Under the pieces are notes generated by a model. It made no database searches. It saw nothing but the letters and a program-made list of their open reading frames with translations, and was not told the DNA's origin. From Rhizobium chutanense (GTDB lineage Bacteria > Pseudomonadota > Alphaproteobacteria > Rhizobiales > Rhizobiaceae), in the NCBI RefSeq assembly GCF_002531935.1, contig NZ_NWSV01000025.1, positions 35,049-99,048 of the forward strand: 64,000 nt of DNA. The letters are read 5' to 3'. Numbering within the stretch: the first letter of the stretch is position 1; the number at the start of each line of letters is the position of its first letter. Positions 26,148 through 35,533 of this stretch are shown piece by piece. The position numbers and the translations under genes were made by a program.

Positions 26148-27626
26148 ATGTCTCCGGAAGCCACGTCGCCTCAACAGGCGATCCTCCAGTTTCTCACATC
26201 GCTTCAAAGCCCCGCACGCATTCTCGTCGCGATCTCGGGCGGCAGCGATTCCACCGGCCTGCTTCTCCTGCTCGATGAAGCCGTGAAGGCCGCGCCGCAT
26301 CTCCAGTTTTCTCTATGCGCTGCAACCGTCGACCATGCGCTGCGCGCCGGCTCCGAAGACGAGGCGCGTGAGGTCGCGGCCCTCTGCGCATCGCTCGGTA
26401 TTTTCCACACCGTCGCCACCTGGCGGGGCGACAAGCCGAAGACCGGCATCATGGCTGCAGCCCGCGAGGCGCGCTATGGCCTTCTGGCCGAGGCAGCGGA
26501 AGCATTCGGCGCCGACCTCATCGTCACCGGCCATACGTTCGACGATCAGCGCGAAACGCTTGCCATGCGTGAAATGCGAACGGAGCAGATTTCCACGGGT
26601 ATTGCAGATGCGGTGCTTTTCGACCGGCGTTTCTGGATTTTAAGGCCGCTTCTTTTTTCCACCCGGGCAGATATCCGCACTTTCCTGAGAGAGCGAGGCG
26701 CGGGGTGGATCGACGATCCCAGCAACGAGGATATGAACTATGAGCGCGTGCGGACGCGCCGGCAGCTTTCGGCCAATACATCTGCTGAGAAGGATGTTCG
26801 TGCGGCCTGGGCGGAGCGGTTGGCACTGTCGTCCGCAGGTGCGGAATGGCTGGATCGTCATTTCACACTTCACGGTGGTCTGCTTGGGCAGGTGATGCCG
26901 GATGGATTGCGGCAGGATCGGGCCGTCCTCGATTATGCGCTTGGGCGCCTGACGGCGGTTTTCGGCGGGCAGCCGTTTGCGCCGGGGAGGGCGCATATGG
27001 AGCGCATCCTTGCATTTGCCACCGGCAGTGACCCGGGACGGATGACCGCCGGCAGGGTGGTGTTCGATCTCAGGCGTGACGGGCTTTATCTCGCGCGCGA
27101 GAGCCGGGGGATCTTGCCGCTGGTATTGCAGCCGGGAGAGGCGGGGGTGTGGGATGGGAGGTTTGAGGTTGCGAACGGCTCCGCGTCCAGCGTCGGGATC
27201 GAGGCGGTAGGGGTAGGGGCGAAACCTCGCTCCTCCCTCATTCCTGTGCTTGTCACAGGAATCCAGCCACCGCGCGTCGGCGCGGTGAATGACTCAATAA
27301 TGCGTGAAGAGTCTTCCGCGCCCAAAGACTTGGGCGCACTGGATTCCTGTGACAAGCACAGGAATGAGGGAGAGGGCGGAACCGCGACGCTTCCGAAGAC
27401 GGCTGTGAAACGTGCGATTGCGGCATCGCCGATCGTCTTGCCCTTGGAAGAGAGCGCACCGACCGCGAGATCGGAAGGCTATGTGCGCCTCACGCCTTAT
27501 TTCGCACCCTTCGACCGCTTTTTGACACGATTTGATTTCATCTTTGCCAACAGGCTTTCGGCGGTTTTCGCGACGGCGCCCTATGCGAGGCCGCCTTTAA
27601 GAAGTATTGACGGAAAAACCATCTGA
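26148..27626 (+). CDS. tilS: tRNA(Ile)-lysidine synthase TilS carrying an in-frame repeat insertion
   Basis: 492 aa. Modifies the wobble C of tRNA-Ile(CAU) to lysidine. The PP-loop ATP motif is at about residues 31-36 (SGGSDS), followed by VDHALRAGSEDEA and GHTFDDQRET. Residues ~363-408 are encoded by a 138-bp mosaic palindrome (27234-27371), exactly 46 codons with no stop, lying between the substrate-binding region and the C-terminal domain (GYVRLTPYFAPFDRF). As tilS is essential, the inserted peptide is presumably tolerated as a surface loop. It starts 11 nt after cpoB. Confidence 0.92.
   Translation: MSPEATSPQQAILQFLTSLQSPARILVAISGGSDSTGLLLLLDEAVKAAPHLQFSLCAATVDHALRAGSEDEAREVAALCASLGIFHTVATWRGDKPKTGIMAAAREARYGLLAEAAEAFGADLIVTGHTFDDQRETLAMREMRTEQISTGIADAVLFDRRFWILRPLLFSTRADIRTFLRERGAGWIDDPSNEDMNYERVRTRRQLSANTSAEKDVRAAWAERLALSSAGAEWLDRHFTLHGGLLGQVMPDGLRQDRAVLDYALGRLTAVFGGQPFAPGRAHMERILAFATGSDPGRMTAGRVVFDLRRDGLYLARESRGILPLVLQPGEAGVWDGRFEVANGSASSVGIEAVGVGAKPRSSLIPVLVTGIQPPRVGAVNDSIMREESSAPKDLGALDSCDKHRNEGEGGTATLPKTAVKRAIAASPIVLPLEESAPTARSEGYVRLTPYFAPFDRFLTRFDFIFANRLSAVFATAPYARPPLRSIDGKTI
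27234..27371. repeat. Mosaic palindromic element inserted inside tilS
   Basis: Perfect 33-bp terminal inverted repeats (27234-27266 and 27339-27371). Each arm is itself a hairpin (TTCCTGTG...CACAGGAA). The 72-bp centre contains two further hairpins: CACCGCGC GTCG GCGCGGTG and GCGCCCAA AGAC TTGGGCGC. Its 138-bp length keeps the tilS frame. Confidence 0.9.
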
Positions 27627-27723
27627 CCTGGGGGATCGCCTTGGCAATCGCACGGCGCAACCCTATGTTAAGACCGAATAAGACGGTCGCCATGAGGCGG
27701 CTGTTCCAGTGCTGGGGAGTTCA

Positions 27724-29655
27724 ATGAACCCTAACTTACGTAATTTCGCCTTGTGGGCGATCATAGCGCTTCTGCTGATCGCCCTTTTCAGTATGTTCCA
27801 GACGGCGCCGGCGCAGACAGGCTCCCGCGAAATCCCTTATTCGCAGTTTCTGCGTGAGGTCGATGCGGGCCGCGTGAAGGATGTCGTGGTCACCGGCAAT
27901 CGGCTGAGCGGAACGTATCTGGAAAATAACAATAACTTCCAGACCTATTCGCCCGTCATCGACGACAGCTTGCTCGATCGCCTGCAGGCCAAAAATGTTG
28001 CTGTTACCGCGCGTCCGGAGACCGATGGTTCCTCCGGCTTTCTGAGCTACCTCGGAACGCTGCTGCCGATGCTGCTCATCCTCGGCGTCTGGCTGTTCTT
28101 CATGCGGCAGATGCAGGGCGGCTCACGCGGCGCGATGGGTTTCGGCAAGTCCAAGGCCAAGCTGCTGACCGAAGCGCATGGCCGGGTCACCTTCGAAGAT
28201 GTCGCCGGTGTCGACGAGGCCAAGCAGGATCTCGAGGAAATCGTAGAATTCCTGCGGGATCCGCAGAAGTTCCAGCGCCTCGGCGGCAAGATCCCGCGCG
28301 GCGTGCTGCTCGTCGGTCCTCCGGGCACCGGCAAGACGCTGCTCGCCCGCTCGGTTGCCGGCGAAGCCAACGTGCCCTTCTTCACCATTTCCGGTTCGGA
28401 TTTCGTCGAAATGTTCGTCGGCGTCGGCGCAAGCCGCGTGCGTGATATGTTCGAGCAGGCGAAGAAGAATGCGCCCTGCATCATCTTCATCGATGAAATC
28501 GATGCCGTCGGCCGCCATCGCGGCGCCGGTCTCGGTGGCGGCAATGACGAACGCGAGCAGACGCTGAACCAGCTGCTGGTCGAGATGGATGGTTTCGAGG
28601 CGAATGAAGGCGTGATCCTGATCGCCGCCACCAACCGCCCTGACGTCCTCGACCCGGCGCTGCTGCGTCCCGGCCGTTTCGACCGTCAGGTCGTGGTGCC
28701 GAACCCTGATATCGTCGGCCGCGAGCGCATCCTCAAGGTGCATGCCCGCAACGTGCCGCTGGCACCGAATGTCGATCTCAAGGTTCTCGCCCGCGGCACG
28801 CCCGGTTTTTCCGGCGCCGACCTGATGAACCTCGTCAACGAAGCCGCCCTCATGGCCGCCCGCCGCAACAAGCGCGTCGTCACCATGCAGGAATTCGAAG
28901 ACGCGAAGGACAAGATCATGATGGGCGCCGAGCGCCGTTCTTCGGCCATGACCGAGGCGGAAAAGAAGCTCACTGCCTACCATGAGGCCGGACATGCCAT
29001 TACCGCGCTCAATGTCGCGGTTGCCGATCCGCTGCACAAGGCGACGATCATTCCGCGCGGCCGTGCACTCGGCATGGTCATGCAGCTTCCCGAGGGCGAT
29101 CGCTACTCGATGAGCTACAAGTGGATGGTTTCGCGCCTCTGCATCATGATGGGTGGCCGTGTTGCCGAAGAACTGACCTTCGGCAAGGAGAACATCACCT
29201 CAGGCGCTTCCTCCGATATCGAGCAGGCGACCAAGCTTGCCCGCGCTATGGTCACGCAATGGGGCTTCTCCGATCAGCTCGGCCAGGTCGCCTATGGCGA
29301 GAACCAGCAGGAAGTCTTCCTCGGTCACTCGGTTTCGCAGTCGAAGAATGTTTCGGAAGCGACCGCGCAGAAGATCGACAATGAAGTGCGCCGGTTGATC
29401 GACGAGGCCTATACGCAGGCCCGCACGATCCTGACGGAAAAGCACGACGAATTCGTCGCTCTTGCCGAAGGTCTGCTCGAATACGAAACGCTGACCGGCG
29501 AAGAGATCAAGGCGCTGATCCGTGGCGAGAAGCCGTCGCGCGATCTCGGTGATGATTCGCCGCCGAGCCGCGGTTCGGCTGTTCCGAAGGCCGGCGCACG
29601 GCCTGCCACCAAGGGCGATGAGCCCGAAGGCGGCCTCGAACCGCAGCCGCATTGA
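27724..29655 (+). CDS. ftsH: FtsH ATP-dependent zinc metalloprotease
   Basis: 643 aa from ATG 27724 with GGGGAG upstream; a GTG five codons earlier is less likely. Two membrane helices near the N-terminus (LWAIIALLLIALFSMF; LLPMLLILGVWLFFMRQ), AAA+ domain with Walker A GPPGTGKT and second-region-of-homology segments, and the zinc site HEAGH near residue 420. Degrades misfolded membrane proteins and regulatory substrates. The usual tilS-ftsH-glmM order is kept. Confidence 0.97.
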   Translation: MNPNLRNFALWAIIALLLIALFSMFQTAPAQTGSREIPYSQFLREVDAGRVKDVVVTGNRLSGTYLENNNNFQTYSPVIDDSLLDRLQAKNVAVTARPETDGSSGFLSYLGTLLPMLLILGVWLFFMRQMQGGSRGAMGFGKSKAKLLTEAHGRVTFEDVAGVDEAKQDLEEIVEFLRDPQKFQRLGGKIPRGVLLVGPPGTGKTLLARSVAGEANVPFFTISGSDFVEMFVGVGASRVRDMFEQAKKNAPCIIFIDEIDAVGRHRGAGLGGGNDEREQTLNQLLVEMDGFEANEGVILIAATNRPDVLDPALLRPGRFDRQVVVPNPDIVGRERILKVHARNVPLAPNVDLKVLARGTPGFSGADLMNLVNEAALMAARRNKRVVTMQEFEDAKDKIMMGAERRSSAMTEAEKKLTAYHEAGHAITALNVAVADPLHKATIIPRGRALGMVMQLPEGDRYSMSYKWMVSRLCIMMGGRVAEELTFGKENITSGASSDIEQATKLARAMVTQWGFSDQLGQVAYGENQQEVFLGHSVSQSKNVSEATAQKIDNEVRRLIDEAYTQARTILTEKHDEFVALAEGLLEYETLTGEEIKALIRGEKPSRDLGDDSPPSRGSAVPKAGARPATKGDEPEGGLEPQPH

Positions 29656-29678
29656 ACGGCGGCGCCGCCACCCTGAAC

Positions 29679-29715
29679 AAGGCCGGATTTCCCATCAGGG
29701 AAACCCGGCCTTTCT
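29679..29715 (+). terminator. Terminator after ftsH
   Basis: Long stem AAGGCCGG-A-TTTCCC / GGGAAA-C-CCGGCCTT with the four-base loop ATCA, followed by TTTCTG. Confidence 0.85.
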
Positions 29716-29900
29716 GTTGGTAACGGGATATATTCATTTTTCTCGGTAATTTACGTGCCGATTTCGATGTTTTATGGCATCCCGATGAAATAAGGCAGGT
29801 CCGACTCGCACGCTCTGGGATTGACGACGGACCTTTGAAGCCACATTCGCTTGGAACGATGCGCTGCCTTGAATGGCGCGCGGAAAGCGCAGGAGTGCAG

Positions 29901-31253
29901 ATGAAAAGACGCTATTTCGGTACCGACGGCATTCGCGGCCAATCCAATGTCTTCCCGATGACACCGGATCTCGCGATGCGGGTCGGCATTGCCGCCGGCA
30001 CGATCTTTCGCCGCGGCAACCATCGCCATCGCGTCGTCATCGGCAAGGACACGCGCCTTTCCGGCTACATGCTCGAGAATGCCATGGTCGCGGGCTTCAC
30101 GGCCGCCGGTCTCGATGCCTTCATTCTCGGCCCGATCCCGACACCTGCCGTCGCCATGCTGACGCGGTCGCTGCGCTGCGATATCGGCGTGATGATCTCC
30201 GCTTCGCACAATCCTTACGAGGACAACGGCATCAAGCTCTTCGGTCCCGACGGCTACAAGCTCTCAGACGAGCTCGAAGCCGAGATCGAGGACCTGCTCG
30301 ACAAGGACCTGAATGCGCAGCTTGCCAAATCCGATGACATCGGCCGCGCCAAGCGCGTCGACGGTGTGCATGACCGCTATATCGAACATGCCAAGCGCAC
30401 CCTGCCGCGCGATGTGACGCTGCAGGGCCTGAGGATTGCGATCGACTGCGCTAACGGCGCTGCCTACAAGGTCGCTCCCGCCGTGCTCTGGGAGCTTGGC
30501 GCTGACGTCGTTACCATCGGCAACGAGCCGAACGGCACCAACATCAATCTCAATTGCGGTTCCACCAGCCCCGTCGCGCTGCAGAAGAAGGTCGACGAGG
30601 TGCGCGCCGATATCGGCATCGCGCTCGACGGCGACGCGGACCGCGTCATCATTATCGACGAGAATGGTTCGATCGTCGACGGCGACCAGCTGATGGCCGT
30701 CATTGCCGAAAGCTGGGCCGAGAGCCAGCAGCTGCGGGGCAACGGCATCGTCGCCACTGTCATGTCCAATCTCGGCCTCGAGCGTTTCCTCGACGAGCGC
30801 GGCATGGCGCTTGCCCGCACGAAAGTCGGCGACCGCTATGTTGTCGAGCATATGCGCCAGCACAATTACAATGTCGGCGGCGAGCAGTCCGGCCATATCG
30901 TGCTCTCGGATTACGGCACGACCGGCGACGGCCTCGTCGCGGCGCTGCAGATCCTTGCCGCGGTGAAGCGCACCGGCCGAACGGTCAGCGAAGTCTGCCG
31001 TCGGTTCGAGCCGGTGCCGCAGCTTCTGCGCAATGTCCGCATCAGCGGCGGCAAGCCGCTGGAGGATATCCAGGTGCAGAAGGCGATCGCCGATGCCGAA
31101 GCCGAACTCGCCAGGAGCGGCCGCCTCGTCATTCGCCCTTCCGGCACCGAACCGCTGATCCGCGTCATGGCCGAAGGCGACGACCGCGCCCAGATCGAGC
31201 GCATCGTCAACGAGCTGATCGGCACGATCTCGAACGTCCGGACCGCCGCCTGA
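29901..31253 (+). CDS. glmM: Phosphoglucosamine mutase
   Basis: 450 aa from ATG 29901 (MKRRYFGTDGIRGQSN); the open frame upstream is non-conserved. Converts glucosamine-6-phosphate to glucosamine-1-phosphate for UDP-GlcNAc. The phosphoserine loop ISASHNPYEDNGIK (about residues 99-112), the Mg site DGDADR and the C-terminal RPSGTEPLIRVM phosphate-binding motif are all present. Confidence 0.97.
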   Translation: MKRRYFGTDGIRGQSNVFPMTPDLAMRVGIAAGTIFRRGNHRHRVVIGKDTRLSGYMLENAMVAGFTAAGLDAFILGPIPTPAVAMLTRSLRCDIGVMISASHNPYEDNGIKLFGPDGYKLSDELEAEIEDLLDKDLNAQLAKSDDIGRAKRVDGVHDRYIEHAKRTLPRDVTLQGLRIAIDCANGAAYKVAPAVLWELGADVVTIGNEPNGTNINLNCGSTSPVALQKKVDEVRADIGIALDGDADRVIIIDENGSIVDGDQLMAVIAESWAESQQLRGNGIVATVMSNLGLERFLDERGMALARTKVGDRYVVEHMRQHNYNVGGEQSGHIVLSDYGTTGDGLVAALQILAAVKRTGRTVSEVCRRFEPVPQLLRNVRISGGKPLEDIQVQKAIADAEAELARSGRLVIRPSGTEPLIRVMAEGDDRAQIERIVNELIGTISNVRTAA

Positions 31254-31275
31254 TTTCGTAAGCATAGGCTATCGA

Positions 31276-31361
31276 GAGCCGGTGCGAGCGCCGGCTCAGG
31301 CTGCCGACAGTAAAGAGTTGGGTTGTAGAAAATGGAGCCGGTGCGTAAGCGCCGGCTTTTC
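31276..31361 (+). terminator. Two tandem hairpins after glmM, the second a terminator
   Basis: Hairpin 1 (31276-31297) GAGCCGG / CCGGCTC and hairpin 2 (31336-31357) AGCCGG / CCGGCT share nearly the same core. Only the second is followed by TTTT. Confidence 0.65.
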
Positions 31362-31574
31362 GATGTCTGCTTTGTCCCCGCAGATCGCAGGGCCGCCACA
31401 GGCCAGAGTCTTATTGCCGTAATCCCTGCTTTATCTGCGGCGAGATCCAAGAAATACGGTAAATAATCGTGGTTAAGCAGCTTTTAACGTTTCCCATTCA
31501 TTATCCATGCCGAAGCGTATCAGATTGGCAGCGACTTGCACCTGCCGACGCAACCGGTTTTTGGAGTGGGATCC
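31362..31574. other. Remainder of the glmM to outer-membrane-protein intergenic region
   Basis: No gene seen. AT-rich around 31455-31500 (for example AAATACGGTAAATAATCG), a likely promoter for the downstream outer-membrane protein gene. Confidence 0.4.
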
Positions 31575-32411
31575 ATGAAAAGAAGCTTGTCCGGCATCTT
31601 CGCCGCATTGTTGATTGCGACAAACGCCTATTCCGCGGACCTCGCTCCTGCCGAGCCTATCCCGGAGCAGCCGCCCGAGGTAACGGTCACCGAAGCGACC
31701 GGCTGGTACCTGCGCGGGGATGTCGGTTATGCCTTCACCGATCTGCGCGGCGCGCGCTATTTCCAGGGCAGCAACGCCACGGAAGTCGATTTCGACGATG
31801 CTGACCTTGACGACGCATGGACCATCGGCGGCGGTGTCGGTTATCAGATCAACAGCTATCTGCGCACCGATCTCACTCTCGACTATCTCACGCAGGCTGA
31901 TTTCAAGGGCTCGACATCCGGGCAGTGCGGCTTCCCGCTGGTGGATTGCACCTCGAGCGACCGCTCTTCGCTGACCGCCTACACGCTGCTCGCCAATGCC
32001 TATGTCGATCTCGGCACCTACGGCTACGTGACGCCTTATGTCGGCGCAGGTATCGGTGGCTCCTACGTCAAGTGGAAGAACCTGCGCAACGTCGCCTGCG
32101 CCGATGACGGCAGCTTCTGCGACGACGAGGTCAACCATGGCGGCAAGGGCAACTGGCGCTTCACCTATGCTCTCATGGCTGGCGCCTCGATCGATGTGAC
32201 CTGCAACGTCAAGGCCGATGTCGGCTACCGCTATCTGCATATCGATGGCGGCAACATGTTCGGTTATGCCGAAAATGGCGGCCCGGGCCGCGACAAGGGT
32301 CTCAGCGTTCACGAAGCCCGCGTCGGTGCTCGCTATCTGTTCGGTGGCTGCGCCCAGGCGAGCTACGAACCGCCGCCGGAAATTCCGCTGCAGCAGCCGG
32401 TCTACAAGTAA
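31575..32411 (+). CDS. Outer-membrane beta-barrel protein (Omp25/31-like)
   Basis: 278 aa from ATG 31575, beginning a signal peptide (MKRSLSGIFAALLIATNAYS). Mature part has alternating aromatic/polar strands such as GWYLRGDVGYAFTDLRG, YLRTDLTLDYLTQADF, YVTPYVGAGIGGSYVKW and the closing VHEARVGARYLFGG, typical of a small eight-stranded barrel. Its role is probably structural or adhesive; no substrate can be inferred. It has its own terminator. Confidence 0.82.
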   Translation: MKRSLSGIFAALLIATNAYSADLAPAEPIPEQPPEVTVTEATGWYLRGDVGYAFTDLRGARYFQGSNATEVDFDDADLDDAWTIGGGVGYQINSYLRTDLTLDYLTQADFKGSTSGQCGFPLVDCTSSDRSSLTAYTLLANAYVDLGTYGYVTPYVGAGIGGSYVKWKNLRNVACADDGSFCDDEVNHGGKGNWRFTYALMAGASIDVTCNVKADVGYRYLHIDGGNMFGYAENGGPGRDKGLSVHEARVGARYLFGGCAQASYEPPPEIPLQQPVYK

Positions 32412-32431
32412 TTTTCATTCCCTTGCATCCG

Positions 32432-32462
32432 AAAGCCGCCCCGAACCGGGCGGCTTTTTTTG
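32432..32462 (+). terminator. Terminator after the outer-membrane protein gene
   Basis: Stem AAAGCCGCCC / GGGCGGCTTT with a six-base loop, followed by a run of T. Confidence 0.9.
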
Positions 32463-32551
32463 TTCCGTCAAGTTCACCTGCGTCAAAATATCCTCCCTCT
32501 GCGACACTTCGATCTTGACTATGACGCCTGCTGTCCATACACACGGCGGCG

Positions 32552-32596
32552 GGACACCCTTCCCCAACGAAGGGCTTTCTATCTGAGAGGATAGCA
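32552..32596 (+). ncRNA. serC leader RNA element
   Basis: Two adjacent hairpins directly before serC: CCCTTC/GAAGGG (32557-32574) and CTATC/GATAG (32579-32594), the second enclosing the GAGAGG ribosome-binding region four bases before the ATG. Position and two-stem form fit the alphaproteobacterial serC motif, proposed to control serC-serA. The ligand, if any, is unknown. Confidence 0.7.
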
Positions 32597-32598
32597 TC

Positions 32599-33777
32599 AT
32601 GGCGAAGACCGCAAAGCCGGACATCCGTCCGCACAATACTCATTTTTCTTCTGGCCCCTGCTCGAAGCGCCCCGGTTGGTCGCTCGACGTTCTTTCCGAC
32701 GCGGCCCTTGGCCGTTCGCACCGCGCGAAGGTCGGCAAGACCAAGCTGAAGCAGGCCATCGACCTTACCCGTGAAATTCTCGAGGTGCCGGCGGATTACC
32801 GCATCGGCATCGTTCCGGCTTCCGATACCGGCGCCGTCGAAATGGCGCTCTGGTCGCTGCTCGGCGAACGCGGCGTCGATATGCTCGCCTGGGAAAGCTT
32901 CGGCGCCGGCTGGGTCACCGACGTCGTCAAGCAGTTGAAGCTCAAGGATGTGCGCAAGCTCGAAGCCGGTTACGGTGAGCTTCCCGATCTCTCCACGGTC
33001 GATTTCGACCGCGATGTCGTCTTCACCTGGAACGGCACCACATCAGGCGTGCGCGTTGCGAATGCCGATTTCATTCCGGCCGACCGCAAGGGCCTGACGA
33101 TCTGCGACGCCACTTCGGCGGCCTTCGCGCAGGAGCTTGATTTCGCCAAGCTCGATGTCGTCACCTTCTCCTGGCAGAAGGTTCTGGGCGGCGAGGGCGC
33201 ACACGGCGTCATCATTCTCTCGCCGCGCGCCGTCGAACGTCTCACCACCTATACGCCGGCCTGGCCGCTGCCGAAGATCTTCCGCCTGACCTCGGGCGGC
33301 AAGCTGACGGAAGGCATTTTCCAGGGCGAGACGATCAATACGCCGTCGATGCTCTGCGTCGAGGACTATATCGATGCGCTGCTCTGGGCGAAGGGCCTCG
33401 GCGGCCTCAAGGCGCTGATCGCGCGTGCCGATGCCAATGCCAAGGTCATCCACGATTTCGTCGCCGCGAACGACTGGATCGCCAATCTCGCCGTCAAGGC
33501 GGAAACGGCCTCCAACACTTCCGTCTGCCTGAAGATCGTCGACAAGGACATTACGGCGCTCGACGACGACGGCCAGGCGGCTTTCGCCAAGGGCCTGGTC
33601 GGCCTGCTGGAAAGGGAAGGTGTGGCCTATGACATCGGCCATTACCGTGACGCGCCGTCGGGCCTGCGCATCTGGGCCGGCGCCACGATCGAGGCATCCG
33701 ACATGCAGAAGCTGATGCCCTGGCTTTCCTGGGCCTTCGAAACGCAGAAGGCACAGCTCGCTCAGGCCGCCGCCTGA
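32599..33777 (+). CDS. serC: Phosphoserine aminotransferase
   Basis: 392 aa. Class-V PLP aminotransferase of the alphaproteobacterial SerC type; begins AKTAKPDIRPHNTHFSSGP, with the PLP Lys in TFSWQKVLGGEGAHG near residue 194. Converts 3-phosphohydroxypyruvate to phosphoserine. Forms the serC-serA operon, with 83 nt to serA containing a GGCTCCGCC/GGCGGAGCC hairpin (33791-33811), probably for differential expression or RNA stability. Confidence 0.97.
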   Translation: MAKTAKPDIRPHNTHFSSGPCSKRPGWSLDVLSDAALGRSHRAKVGKTKLKQAIDLTREILEVPADYRIGIVPASDTGAVEMALWSLLGERGVDMLAWESFGAGWVTDVVKQLKLKDVRKLEAGYGELPDLSTVDFDRDVVFTWNGTTSGVRVANADFIPADRKGLTICDATSAAFAQELDFAKLDVVTFSWQKVLGGEGAHGVIILSPRAVERLTTYTPAWPLPKIFRLTSGGKLTEGIFQGETINTPSMLCVEDYIDALLWAKGLGGLKALIARADANAKVIHDFVAANDWIANLAVKAETASNTSVCLKIVDKDITALDDDGQAAFAKGLVGLLEREGVAYDIGHYRDAPSGLRIWAGATIEASDMQKLMPWLSWAFETQKAQLAQAAA

Positions 33778-33860
33778 CGTGATCGCATTCGGCTCCGCCA
33801 CTGGCGGAGCCCAGCATCCCCATTTTCATTCATCGCTGAACACTTTTGAAGGAGGCCACA

Positions 33861-35456
33861 ATGGCACCTCGCGTTCTCGTATCCGACGAATTGTCGGAAA
33901 CCGCCGTCCAGATCTTCCGCGACCGCGGCGTCGAAGTCGATTTCGAACCGCAGCTCGGCAAGGACAAGGACCGTCTGCTCGAAGTCATCGGCAAGTATGA
34001 TGGTCTCGCCATCCGCTCCGCCACCAAGGTCACGGAAAAGATCATCGAAGGGGCGAAGAACCTCAAGGTCGTCGGCCGCGCCGGCATCGGCGTCGACAAT
34101 GTCGATATCCCGGCCGCTTCGCGCCGCGGCATCATCGTCATGAACACGCCTTTCGGCAATTCGATCACGACGGCGGAACACGCGATCGCGCTGATGTTCG
34201 CTGTCGCCCGTCAGCTTCCGGCAGCCGATACCTCGACGCAGGCCGGCAAGTGGGAGAAGTCGAAATTCATGGGTGTCGAGATCACCGGCAAGACGCTCGG
34301 TGTTGTCGGCGCCGGCAATATCGGCTCGATCGTCTGCGCCCGCGCCATCGGCCTCAAGATGCACGTCGTCGCCTACGATCCGTTCCTCTCCAAGGAGCGC
34401 GCCGAGGAGATGGGCGTCACCAAGGTCGAGCTCGATGAGCTTTTCGCCCGGGCCGATTTCATCACCCTGCATGTGCCGATGACCGACAAGACGCGCGGCA
34501 TCCTCAACAAGGAAGCGCTGGCAAAGACCAAGCCGGGCGTGCGCATCATCAACTGCGCCCGTGGCGGCCTGGTCGATGAGGCGGCCCTTGCCGAGGCGAT
34601 CAAATCCGGTCATGTCGCCGGCGCTGCCTTCGACGTCTTCGAGGTTGAACCGGCCAAGGAAAGCCCGCTCTTCGGCCTGCCGAACGTCGTCTGCACGCCG
34701 CATCTCGGCGCTTCGACGACCGAGGCGCAGGAAAATGTCGCTCTGCAGGTGGCCGAACAGATGTCGGATTACCTCGTCAAGGGTGCCGTCTCCAACGCCA
34801 TCAACATGCCGTCGATCACGGCTGAGGAAGCGCCGATCCTGAAGCCCTTCATCCGTCTTGCCGACGTTCTCGGCGCCTTTGTCGGCCAGGTCACCGAGGA
34901 GCCGATCAAGGAAATCGAAATCCTCTACGACGGCATTACCGCCAACATGAACACGCGGGCGCTGACGAGTGCGGTGCTCGCCGGCCTCATCCGCCCGCAG
35001 GTTGCTGACGTCAACATGGTTTCGGCGCCGATCATGATCAAGGAAAAGGGTATCGTGCTTTCCGAGGTCAAGCGCGACAAGACGGGCGTCTTCGACGGCT
35101 ATATCAAGCTGACGGTGACGACCGAAAGCATGACGCGCTCGGTTGCTGGCACGGTGTTTTCGGATGGCAAGCCGCGCTTCATCCAGATCAAGGGCATTAA
35201 CCTCGATGCCGATGTCGGCTCGCATATGATCTACATCACCAACACCGACGTTCCGGGCATGATCGGCTTCATCGGCACGACGCTTGGTACTGCCGGCGTC
35301 AACATCGCCAACTTCCAGCTCGGCCGCGACAAGCAGGGCGGCGACGCCATTGCGCTGCTCTATGTAGACGGCGAGGTGGATGACGGCGTGCTTGCACAGC
35401 TGACAGCGCACCAGGCGATCCGCCAGGCAAAGCTGCTGACCTTCAACATCGACTGA
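33861..35456 (+). CDS. serA: D-3-phosphoglycerate dehydrogenase
   Basis: 531 aa from ATG 33861, chosen for the strong GAAGGAGG eight bases upstream. NAD domain with LGVVGAGNIGSIV, catalytic Arg in NCARGGLVDE, Glu, and His in TPHLGAST; a long intervening domain and a C-terminal ACT domain (NTDVPGMIGFIGTTLG) make this the long form, potentially serine-inhibited. First step of serine synthesis, in operon with serC. Confidence 0.97.
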   Translation: MAPRVLVSDELSETAVQIFRDRGVEVDFEPQLGKDKDRLLEVIGKYDGLAIRSATKVTEKIIEGAKNLKVVGRAGIGVDNVDIPAASRRGIIVMNTPFGNSITTAEHAIALMFAVARQLPAADTSTQAGKWEKSKFMGVEITGKTLGVVGAGNIGSIVCARAIGLKMHVVAYDPFLSKERAEEMGVTKVELDELFARADFITLHVPMTDKTRGILNKEALAKTKPGVRIINCARGGLVDEAALAEAIKSGHVAGAAFDVFEVEPAKESPLFGLPNVVCTPHLGASTTEAQENVALQVAEQMSDYLVKGAVSNAINMPSITAEEAPILKPFIRLADVLGAFVGQVTEEPIKEIEILYDGITANMNTRALTSAVLAGLIRPQVADVNMVSAPIMIKEKGIVLSEVKRDKTGVFDGYIKLTVTTESMTRSVAGTVFSDGKPRFIQIKGINLDADVGSHMIYITNTDVPGMIGFIGTTLGTAGVNIANFQLGRDKQGGDAIALLYVDGEVDDGVLAQLTAHQAIRQAKLLTFNID

Positions 35457-35479
35457 GTTTCCCTCCCAAGGAAATATTG

Positions 35480-35513
35480 AAAACCCGGCGCGGGAAACTG
35501 CGCCGGGTTTTCT
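35480..35513 (+). terminator. Terminator after serA
   Basis: Perfect 12-bp stem AAAACCCGGCGC / GCGCCGGGTTTT with loop GGGAAACT; also usable for the convergent small gene. Confidence 0.9.
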
Positions 35514-35533
35514 GCGTCAGGAACGAATGAATT

